In this document: piece after piece, positions 1 through 5,113 of the stretch
Layout of the letters: each line of letters begins with the position of its first letter
How positions within the stretch are numbered: the first letter of the stretch is position 1
Assembly: GCA_002424645.1 (NCBI GenBank)
Contig: DIKU01000082.1
Location: 41,499 to 46,611 of the forward strand
From: Pelobacter sp. UBA5610
GTDB lineage: Bacteria; Desulfobacterota; Desulfuromonadia; Desulfuromonadales; Syntrophotaleaceae
Direction: 5' to 3'
DNA: 5,113 bases
The notes under the pieces: generated by a model
Told to the model about the DNA's origin: nothing
Seen by the model: only the letters and a program-made list of their open reading frames with translations
Database searches by the model: none
Program-made: the position numbers and the translations under genes

Positions 1-651
1 GGGACGGAACATGAACTCCAGGCCTTGCCGGGCGCCATCGCTGAGCATGCCGTTGATAAATAGCAGCACCAGCAAACCAAGCAGTACAGGCATGAGGATC
101 TTGCTCCAGCGTTCGATCCCCTTTTGCACACCGCCGATAACGATGCCGAGGCACAGCCCGATAAAGGTGAAATGCCACAATACCTGGCGAAAGCCGTTCT
201 TTTCCAAACCCTCGAACATGGCATTGATCTGCGTGGTAATTTGAGAGGAGGCCGTGCCGGGAACGGCGGAGAAGGAGCCTGTCAGGGCGCGAAACAGGTA
301 GTCCAGGGTCCATCCGGCCACCACCGAATAGTAGGACAAAATAACAAAGGCGGCGAGGATGCTGACCCAGCCCGCCAGTTGCCAGGGGGAGCGGCGACCC
401 TCCAGGCTTATAAAGGCACCGACAGCGTCGCGCCGGGTATGTCGGCCGATCATCAGTTCCGCCATCATGATCGGCAGGCCGACCAGGGTGATGCAGATCA
501 GGTAGACCAGCACAAAAGCGCCGCCACCGTTGTTGCCGGTGATGTAGGGAAACTTCCAGATGTTGCCGAGACCCACGGCGCTGCCGGCGGCCGCCAGGAT
601 AAAGCCGAGGCGTGAGCCCCACAGGGCACGGGGTTGGGTGGAATCTGACAT
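1..651 (-). CDS. Na+-dependent symporter, NSS/LeuT family (N-terminal half, 3' end outside window)
   Basis: An open frame of 217 codons runs from an ATG at 649-651 off the left edge without a stop. Residues 23-30 read GSAVGLGN, followed by IWKFPY and NNGGGAF (40-46): the hallmark first transmembrane helix and TM1-TM2 turn of the neurotransmitter:sodium symporter family, in which the GxAVGLGN stretch binds Na+ and substrate. Five hydrophobic segments are visible (about 13-36, 44-68, 92-121, 156-175, 182-203). SYYSVVAGW (106-114) matches the TM3 region holding the substrate-contacting Tyr of LeuT, and KGIERWSKILMP (177-188) is the typical TM4-TM5 link. The fragment stops just before TM6, so it holds the first of the two inverted five-helix repeats. 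By family it is an inner-membrane Na+-coupled importer, most likely of an amino acid; substrate cannot be read from this half. A Ser occupies the position of LeuT Asn21. It lies 9 nt after yggS with a Shine-Dalgarno overlapping that stop. Confidence 0.93.
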   Translation of the reverse strand, partial: MSDSTQPRALWGSRLGFILAAAGSAVGLGNIWKFPYITGNNGGGAFVLVYLICITLVGLPIMMAELMIGRHTRRDAVGAFISLEGRRSPWQLAGWVSILAAFVILSYYSVVAGWTLDYLFRALTGSFSAVPGTASSQITTQINAMFEGLEKNGFRQVLWHFTFIGLCLGIVIGGVQKGIERWSKILMPVLLGLLVLLFINGMLSDGARQGLEFMFRP

Positions 652-657
652 GCGGTT

Positions 658-663
658 ACCTCA
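658..663 (-). promoter_or_regulatory. Ribosome binding site of the NSS transporter, overlapping the yggS stop codon
   Basis: On the minus strand the sequence TGAGGT precedes the transporter ATG by 6 nt. Its TGA is the stop codon of yggS, and GAGGT is a good Shine-Dalgarno core. Ribosomes ending yggS would therefore sit on the initiation site of the transporter, which points to translational coupling. The site also supports the ATG at 649-651 as the start. Confidence 0.75.
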
Positions 664-1347
664 ATAGCGTGAACCGAAGATGGCGGAACCGACCCGCACC
701 AGTGTGGCGCCTTCCTCGACGGCTGCTTCAAAGTCGTGGCTCATGCCCATGGACAACTCCCGCATTTCGACCCCCGCGAGTTTCAGGGCGGCTATACCGT
801 CGGCAAGCTGGCGCAGGCGGCGGAAAAAAGGACGCACTTCTTCGGGATCATCCAGGTAGGGCGGCAGCGCCATCAGTCCGCGGATGCGCACGTGGGGCAG
901 TTGTGCAATCTGGCGCACCAGATCCTGCAGGGCCGCCTCGTCGGTACCCGATTTGCTTTCTTCTTCACCCAGATTGACCTGAATCAGGATGTCTACGGGT
1001 TTGTCGAGCTTGCTCCATTGCCGATCGATTTCCATGGCCAGGGACAGCCGATCGACGGAATGGATCATGGTCACCTTGCCGCGCAGATACTTGACCTTGT
1101 TGGTTTGCAGGCTGCCGATAAAGTGCCACGTCACCGGGGCGGTGACTTCTTCGGTCTTGGCTACAAACTCCTGCACGTAATTTTCGCCAAACAGGGTCTG
1201 GCCGCTTTCTGCTGCCTGGTCGATCATGGCGGCAGGCTTGGTTTTGGAAACGGCTACCAGCCGGACGTCGTCCGGGTTGCGGTTGGCGCGCTTACAGGCA
1301 GCGGCTATGCGCTCATGGATGTTTTGCAGGTTTGTCTGGATACTCAT
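661..1347 (-). CDS. yggS: YggS/PROSC family pyridoxal phosphate homeostasis protein
   Basis: This 228-residue protein has the normal length for the YggS/PLPBP family, a single-domain cytosolic fold-type III PLP-binding barrel without known enzymatic activity that buffers PLP and affects amino-acid and keto-acid balance. All family motifs are present: VAVSKTKP (31-38) with the PLP-binding lysine at K35, FGENYVQE (53-60), HFIGSLQTNK (75-84), the phosphate-binding SMGMSHD (199-205), and VRVGSAIFG (217-225) near the C-terminus. The start is an ATG with GGAAGGA 6 nt upstream (1354-1360). It follows maf after 30 nt and precedes the transporter by 9 nt, so it is almost certainly cotranscribed with both. 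In many bacteria yggS sits beside proC or cell-division genes; here it is with maf and a transporter. No missing residue or disruption is seen. Confidence 0.96.
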   Translation of the reverse strand: MSIQTNLQNIHERIAAACKRANRNPDDVRLVAVSKTKPAAMIDQAAESGQTLFGENYVQEFVAKTEEVTAPVTWHFIGSLQTNKVKYLRGKVTMIHSVDRLSLAMEIDRQWSKLDKPVDILIQVNLGEEESKSGTDEAALQDLVRQIAQLPHVRIRGLMALPPYLDDPEEVRPFFRRLRQLADGIAALKLAGVEMRELSMGMSHDFEAAVEEGATLVRVGSAIFGSRY

Positions 1348-1377
1348 GGCGGATCCTTCCGGTGGCCGGCATGCGGG

Positions 1378-2040
1378 TCAAGATGGGGACTCCACGTGGG
1401 CGGAGCGAGGCAATTCGGTTTCGAACAGGCGCACCGCGCCCAACCGCTCCAGGGTCTCGACCACCTCGCACAATGGCAGGCCGACGACGTTGGTATAGCT
1501 GCCTTCTATCGCGGGGATCATGAAAGCGCCTATCCCCTGGATGGCATACGAACCAGCCTTGCCGAACGGCTCGCCGGTGGCAATGTACCCCTGAATCTCC
1601 CGCTCTGTCAACTCCCGGAACCGTACCGTGGTGGTGACGGCCTGCGCCACTTCCTGTCCGGTGGCCCGGTCGATAACGGCGTAGCCGGAAATGACGCTAT
1701 GGCTGCGGCCGGAAAGCGATCGCAGCATGGCCGCGGCATCGGCGGCATCGGTCGGTTTGCCGAGGATGGTTGCGTCGCGCACCACCACCGTGTCGCTGCC
1801 GATGAACCAGCGCCCCGCAATCTCGGGTCGGCGCGCCACTTCGCGGGCCTTGAGCAGGCTCAGGCGCGTGACGTGCTGCTGGGGGGTCTCCTGAGGCAAT
1901 ACCTCTTCCGGCGCGTCGCTGGGAACAACGGTAAACGAGATGCCCATTTCAGCGAGCAACTGGCTGCGGCGCGGCGAGGCCGACGCCAACACGATGCCGT
2001 TGTCCGTGGGGGCGGAAGAAAAGAGAGGTTCAGTCTTCAT
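1378..2040 (-). CDS. maf: Maf-family nucleoside triphosphate pyrophosphatase (YhdE-like, dTTP/UTP type)
   Basis: This 220-residue cytosolic protein carries the Maf/HAM1-like motifs: LASASPRR (18-25) for the triphosphate-binding loop, GSDTVV (81-86) with the likely catalytic base D83, GKP (94-96), SGRSHSVISGYAV (110-122), and FGKAGSYAIQG (159-169). The KAGxYxIQG form is characteristic of the YhdE-type branch, which hydrolyses dTTP, UTP and modified pyrimidine nucleotides to the monophosphate plus pyrophosphate; the YceF branch differs here. Function is inferred from that motif. About 15 residues precede the usual start of the fold and about 15 polar residues follow it, slightly longer than the family norm. 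The ATG is supported by AGGAAG (2047-2052) 6 nt upstream, lying inside the end of trmFO. The first 11 nt overlap the trmFO 3' end, and yggS follows after 30 nt. An antisense frame covering maf and yggS is a shadow. Confidence 0.94.
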   Translation of the reverse strand: MKTEPLFSSAPTDNGIVLASASPRRSQLLAEMGISFTVVPSDAPEEVLPQETPQQHVTRLSLLKAREVARRPEIAGRWFIGSDTVVVRDATILGKPTDAADAAAMLRSLSGRSHSVISGYAVIDRATGQEVAQAVTTTVRFRELTEREIQGYIATGEPFGKAGSYAIQGIGAFMIPAIEGSYTNVVGLPLCEVVETLERLGAVRLFETELPRSAHVESPS

Positions 2041-3409
2041 GGGGGGCTTCCTGGGGCAAGGGGCTGATAGCAGGGAGGTGGGGCAACACCTGCTGCCGCC
2101 ACGGTTCCAGATCGGTCAAGGCACGTTCGGCCATGGCCAGTCGCCGGTCGGCCCGCTTGCGCTTGCGTCCCTCCAGAGGGGGGAATAATCCATAGTTGAC
2201 GTTCATCGGTTGAAAATCGTCGGGGCTGGACAAAGACAGATGACCGAGCAGGGCGCCGAGCGCCGTGGTTGCCGGTGGGAGAGAGACTGGCCGATCCTGC
2301 AATTGTCCCGCCGCGAACAGCCCTGCCAAAAAGCCGCAGGCGGCCGATTCGACGTAGCCTTCCACTCCGGTGATCTGTCCGGCAAAAAACAGCCGCGGGT
2401 CGGTCTTCAGCCGCAGGTGCTTGTCCAGACAGGTGGGAGCGTTGATGAAGGTATTGCGGTGCATGCTGCCGAGACGTTCGAAATTGGCGTTCTGCAGACC
2501 GGGGATGGTACGGAAAATACGGCGCTGCTCCGGGTAGGTCAACTTGGTCTGGAATCCGACCATGTTGAACAACGTGGCATGCCGGTTGTCCTGGCGCAGT
2601 TGCACCACGGCAAAGGCTTCGCGACCGGTGCGCGGATCGGGCAGCCCCACCGGTTTCATGGGGCCGAAGGCCAGGGTCAGATCGCCGCGTTCCGCCATTT
2701 CTTCCACAGGCATGCAGCCTTCGAAGTGCACGACTTTTTCAAATTCTTTTCCCGGAACCTTTTCCGCAGCTTTGAGGGCCTCGATGAAGTCGAAGTACTC
2801 CTCGCGCGACAACGGACAGTTGATGTAATCATCCCCGCCGCGCCCGTAACGGGAGGCTTTCCAGGCAATGCTGTAGTCGATGCTGTCGGCTTCGATTATC
2901 GGGGCGATGGCATCGTAAAAGTAGAGGTGTTGACTGCCGGTCAGGCGGGCGATTTCCGCTGCGAGGGCATCCGAGGTCAGCGGTCCGGTGGCGATGATGA
3001 CCGTGCCTTCGGGCGGGATGCCGACTTGCTCGGAGCGTTGCAGGGTGATGAGGGGGTGCCGGCTGATGCGTTCGGTGATGGTGCGTGAAAAAGCGTCCCG
3101 GTCGACGGCCAGTGCGCCGCCGGCGGGTACGGCGGTGGCATCGGCGGCCTGCATGAAAAGGGTCGCGCAGCGTCGCAACTCTTCCTTGAGGCAACCGACC
3201 GCATTGTTCATCCCTGCGCCGCGCAGACTGTTGGAGCAGACCAGTTCGGCCAGATCCGGGTTATGATGGGCGGGGGAAAAGGTATGTGGTTTCATTTCCA
3301 GCAGAGTCACCTGCAGACCTTGCTCGGCAGCCTGCCAGGCCGCCTCGCAGCCGGCCAGACCGGCGCCGATAATGGTAAGTGCGGGGGGTGTTTGATTCGT
3401 ATGGCTCAT
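2030..3409 (-). CDS. trmFO: Methylenetetrahydrofolate--tRNA-(uracil-5-)-methyltransferase TrmFO
   Basis: This 459-residue cytosolic flavoprotein methylates U54 in the T-loop of tRNA to m5U, taking the one-carbon unit from methylenetetrahydrofolate and electrons from NAD(P)H through FAD. The N-terminal dinucleotide-binding motif is IIGAGLAG (13-20). LVCSNSLRG (56-64) and FEGCMPVEEMA (229-239) contain C58 and C232, which correspond to the two functional cysteines described in Bacillus subtilis TrmFO (C53 and C226). FFAGQITGVEGYVESAA (341-357) is the C-terminal FAD and Gid-family signature, and NVNYGLFPPL (403-412) is also typical. It resembles GidA/MnmG, but length and the CSNSLRG motif separate them. 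I chose the ATG at 3407-3409 because the protein then begins a few residues before the FAD motif, as in the family; a TTG at 3440-3442 in the same frame has no ribosome site. The Shine-Dalgarno is weak (GAG at 3416-3418). It follows topA, a common pairing, and overlaps maf by 11 nt. Confidence 0.97.
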   Translation of the reverse strand: MSHTNQTPPALTIIGAGLAGCEAAWQAAEQGLQVTLLEMKPHTFSPAHHNPDLAELVCSNSLRGAGMNNAVGCLKEELRRCATLFMQAADATAVPAGGALAVDRDAFSRTITERISRHPLITLQRSEQVGIPPEGTVIIATGPLTSDALAAEIARLTGSQHLYFYDAIAPIIEADSIDYSIAWKASRYGRGGDDYINCPLSREEYFDFIEALKAAEKVPGKEFEKVVHFEGCMPVEEMAERGDLTLAFGPMKPVGLPDPRTGREAFAVVQLRQDNRHATLFNMVGFQTKLTYPEQRRIFRTIPGLQNANFERLGSMHRNTFINAPTCLDKHLRLKTDPRLFFAGQITGVEGYVESAACGFLAGLFAAGQLQDRPVSLPPATTALGALLGHLSLSSPDDFQPMNVNYGLFPPLEGRKRKRADRRLAMAERALTDLEPWRQQVLPHLPAISPLPQEAPHED

Positions 3410-3420
3410 AGTCGTCTCGC

Positions 3421-3440
3421 GGCGTCTTTTGCAGGACGCC
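3421..3440 (-). other. Small hairpin in the trmFO leader
   Basis: A perfect 6-bp inverted repeat, GGCGTC (3421-3426) and GACGCC (3435-3440), with an 8-nt loop, ends 11 nt before the trmFO ATG and just upstream of its weak Shine-Dalgarno. In RNA of the minus strand it would fold next to the ribosome site. It is not followed by a T-run on this strand, so it is not a terminator. A role in tuning trmFO translation or stabilising the mRNA 5' end is only a guess; a repeat of this size can occur by chance in G+C-rich DNA. Confidence 0.4.
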
Positions 3441-3477
3441 AAAAATGCAGAAACGACCGGGCCGCAAAGCCCGGTCG
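3441..3477 (-). terminator. Probable Rho-independent terminator after topA
   Basis: On the minus strand a perfect 9-bp G+C-rich stem, CGACCGGGC / GCCCGGTCG (arms 3469-3477 and 3454-3462), closes a 6-nt loop and is followed by TTTCTGCATTTTT. It begins 31 nt after the topA stop. The T-tract is interrupted by CTGCA, so termination may be partial, leaving some readthrough into trmFO. No convincing -35/-10 pair was seen between topA and trmFO. Confidence 0.68.
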
Positions 3478-3508
3478 CCCGTATGAATCGATGTGAAAAA
3501 CAACGGCG

Positions 3509-5113
3509 CTATTGGTCGTCGGTCTTCGCAGCTTTTTTGGCCGGGGCTTTTTTCGTTGCCGTCTTTTTGGTTGCGGCCGTTTTGGCGGCGGGTTTTTCAT
3601 CCGCGGCCTTTTTGGTGGTTTTTTTGGCCGCAGCCGGCTTTGCGGACGCGGTTTTTTTCGTGGTGGTTTTCTTTTCCGCTGGTTTGCTTCCGGTGGTTTT
3701 GGCCGTGGCCTTTTTAGGGGCTGCCTTGGCCTTGGGAGCCGCTTTGGCTTTCGGCTCCGGTGCAATCAACACTTCGGTCCAGTCGCATGTCTCCTGGGGA
3801 CACTTGCGGAAGGTGCCCTGGCGCTTGGTGACTTTTTCCACCACCAGCGGGAATTCGCACTTGGGGCAGGGCTCCTCGATAGGCAGGTCCCACAGTGCAT
3901 ACTTGCATTGCGGATAGCGGTTGCAGGAATAGAAAATTTTGCCGTAGCGGCTTTTCTTTTCCATCAGTTCCCCTTCGCCGCACTGGGGGCAGGTGATGCC
4001 GAGGGACTTGGGTTTGACCAGGGGCTGAATATTCTTGCACGCAGGGTAGGCCGAACACGCCAGGAACTTGCCATAGCGGCCTTCCTTGATAAGCATGGGG
4101 GCGCTGCACTTGTCGCAGGTCTGGTCCGACATGACCGGTTCTTCACGCTCGCCGCCATTCAGCGGTTCGGTGTAACGGCATTCGGGGAATCCGGAACAGG
4201 CCAGAAAACGTCCTGCCCTGCCCAGTTTAATCACCAGAGGTTTGTTGCACTCGGGGCAGGTGCGGTCGGTCTTTTCGGTGGTCACATCCTGCTTGGAAAT
4301 CTGGTTTTCCTTTTCTTTGAGCAGGGTGATGAACGGTCCCCAGAAGTCGTGCAGAACCGGTTGCCATTCCCGCTCTCCGCGTGAGATGGCGTCAAGGTCC
4401 TCTTCCATCTGAGCGGTGAAATCGTAATCGACGTATTTGTTGAAATGGTTGACCAGCAGATCGTTGACCACCATCCCCACATCCTCGGTGTAAAACGCGC
4501 GTTTTTCCAGACGCACGTATTTACGGGTCACCAACGTGTTGAGGGTTGATGCGTAGGTCGAGGGTCGTCCGATGCCGTGCTCTTCGAGGGTTTTTACCAG
4601 GCTGGCCTCGGTGTAGCGTGGCGGCGGTTGGGTAAAATGCTGGGAAGGCAGCACTTCGCGGCAATCGAGGGGTTGTTCCGTTTCCAGCGCCGGAAGGGTG
4701 CTTTCCCCCTGATTGTCCTGATCCTCGGGGTTGTCGATATCTTCGATATACAGCTTCATGAAGCCGGGGAATCGAACCACCTGACCGGAGGCGCGGAACA
4801 TGAAGCGTTCACCGGCGCCGATGTCGACGGTGGTGGCATCCAGGATAGCCGGAGCCATCTGCGAGGCCACGGTACGCTGCCAGATGAGCCGGTACATTTT
4901 GTACTGGTCGGAGCTTAAATGGGACTTGATCTTGTCCGGCAGGTTGGCCAATGACGTGGGACGCACGGCTTCGTGCGCCTCCTGGGCGTTTTTAGCTTTG
5001 TTCTTGAAAACGCGTGGGGCGCTCAGAGCGTAATCCGCACCATACTCACGGGTGATGACTTCGCGGGCTTCATCGGTTGCGACCTGCGACAAGGCCACCG
5101 AGTCGGTACGCAT
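3509..5113 (-). CDS. topA: DNA topoisomerase I (type IA), C-terminal part, 5' end outside window
   Basis: The visible 534 residues are the C-terminal part of TopA, which relaxes negatively supercoiled DNA by cutting and passing single strands. The fragment opens with MRTDS, which in E. coli TopA directly follows the catalytic Tyr319, so the catalytic codon should lie just beyond the right edge; the first Met is internal, not a start. AHEAVRPTS (46-54) and ASLVKTLEEHGIGRPSTYAS (170-189) are type IA core motifs. Four zinc ribbons follow, with cysteines at 286/289/306/312, 333/336/353/359, 375/378/397/403 and 416/419/438/443; these domains bind single-stranded DNA in the family. Residues 452-534 form a Lys/Ala/Thr/Pro tail. 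E. coli TopA has three Cys4 zinc domains and no such tail; basic tails are known in actinobacterial TopA, where they aid DNA binding and processivity. The gene ends in TAG at 3509-3511, 99 nt before trmFO. Confidence 0.97.
   Translation of the reverse strand: MRTDSVALSQVATDEAREVITREYGADYALSAPRVFKNKAKNAQEAHEAVRPTSLANLPDKIKSHLSSDQYKMYRLIWQRTVASQMAPAILDATTVDIGAGERFMFRASGQVVRFPGFMKLYIEDIDNPEDQDNQGESTLPALETEQPLDCREVLPSQHFTQPPPRYTEASLVKTLEEHGIGRPSTYASTLNTLVTRKYVRLEKRAFYTEDVGMVVNDLLVNHFNKYVDYDFTAQMEEDLDAISRGEREWQPVLHDFWGPFITLLKEKENQISKQDVTTEKTDRTCPECNKPLVIKLGRAGRFLACSGFPECRYTEPLNGGEREEPVMSDQTCDKCSAPMLIKEGRYGKFLACSAYPACKNIQPLVKPKSLGITCPQCGEGELMEKKSRYGKIFYSCNRYPQCKYALWDLPIEEPCPKCEFPLVVEKVTKRQGTFRKCPQETCDWTEVLIAPEPKAKAAPKAKAAPKKATAKTTGSKPAEKKTTTKKTASAKPAAAKKTTKKAADEKPAAKTAATKKTATKKAPAKKAAKTDDQ
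3512..3760 (-). repeat. Low-complexity repetitive segment coding the Lys/Ala-rich tail of TopA
   Basis: The last 83 sense codons of topA consist of irregular short repeats such as KKTA, AAKK and PKAK. I count 26 lysines and 25 alanines in the 83 residues, with Thr and Pro filling most of the rest, and an acidic TDDQ end. On the plus strand this appears as recurrent GGTTTTTTT-like runs. It is part of the gene, not an insertion, and resembles histone H1 or actinobacterial TopA tails. Such tracts commonly vary in length between strains by replication slippage, which is inference here. Confidence 0.8.

Noticed and set aside
498..731. A minus-strand 77-codon frame spanning the yggS-transporter junction
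   Set aside because: It is out of frame with both yggS and the transporter, which explain the whole stretch with clear family motifs.
736..2067. A long plus-strand open frame (443 codons) antisense to maf and yggS
   Set aside because: It lies opposite two well-supported genes, its translation has no recognisable motif and is rich in Gly, Arg, His and Gln as expected for an antisense shadow of G+C-rich coding DNA, and it crosses a gene boundary.
2210..3088. A plus-strand open frame (292 codons) inside trmFO
   Set aside because: It is fully antisense to trmFO, whose motifs are intact on the other strand, and it shows no domain or credible membrane or signal pattern.
3410..3442. A longer TrmFO beginning at an in-frame TTG 33 nt upstream
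   Set aside because: The added residues (MASCKRRRETT) fall in the leader hairpin, there is no Shine-Dalgarno before the TTG, and family members begin close to the FAD-binding motif.
3478..3508. A sigma70-like promoter for trmFO (TTGTTT and CATACG on the minus strand)
   Set aside because: The spacing is only about 12 nt, far from 17, and transcription from it would have to pass the terminator hairpin.
3406..3765. A minus-strand Arg/Lys/Pro-rich frame of 119 codons over the topA end and intergenic space
   Set aside because: It is the repetitive topA tail read in another frame; it runs through the terminator hairpin and has no independent support.
3512..4384. A plus-strand frame (290 codons) with a Gly/Phe-rich start, resembling a glycine-rich or membrane protein
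   Set aside because: The Gly/Phe/Arg-rich beginning is the reverse complement of the Lys/Ala tail of TopA, and the remainder is antisense to the TopA zinc ribbons.

Overview
The window is a stretch of bacterial chromosome, G+C-rich by eye, in which every gene I can support lies on the minus strand. Reading in the direction of transcription (right to left), the order is: the C-terminal part of DNA topoisomerase I (topA, cut by the right edge), the folate/FAD-dependent tRNA m5U54 methyltransferase trmFO, a Maf-family nucleotide pyrophosphatase (maf), a YggS/PROSC PLP-binding protein (yggS), and the N-terminal half of a sodium:neurotransmitter-symporter (NSS/LeuT-family) transporter cut by the left edge. 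The plus-strand open frames are antisense shadows typical of G+C-rich DNA.

Organism: topA followed directly by trmFO, TrmFO rather than TrmA in what looks like a G+C-rich proteobacterial-type gene set, and a TopA with four Cys4 zinc ribbons plus a Lys/Ala tail would fit the former Deltaproteobacteria, for example Desulfuromonadales. This is an inference from gene order and protein style, not from a marker gene, and it is held with low to moderate confidence.

Layout: topA is separated from trmFO by the only real intergenic space (3410-3508, 99 nt). That space holds a strong 9-bp hairpin with a T-rich 3' side, probably the topA terminator, and a second small hairpin directly in front of trmFO. 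From trmFO onward the genes are packed as an operon: trmFO and maf overlap by 11 nt, maf and yggS are 30 nt apart, and yggS and the transporter are 9 nt apart, with the transporter's Shine-Dalgarno overlapping the yggS stop codon. No other gap is long enough to hold a gene.

The genes are mostly housekeeping: DNA supercoiling (TopA), tRNA T-loop modification (TrmFO), removal of non-canonical or excess nucleotides (Maf), PLP and amino-acid homeostasis (YggS), and Na+-coupled uptake of probably an amino acid. All five have their family motifs intact in the visible portion, with no frameshifts. I looked for mobile elements, CRISPR arrays, tRNA or rRNA genes, phage genes and unknown conserved ORFs and found none. 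I see no evidence for a previously undescribed system here; the findings below are modest.
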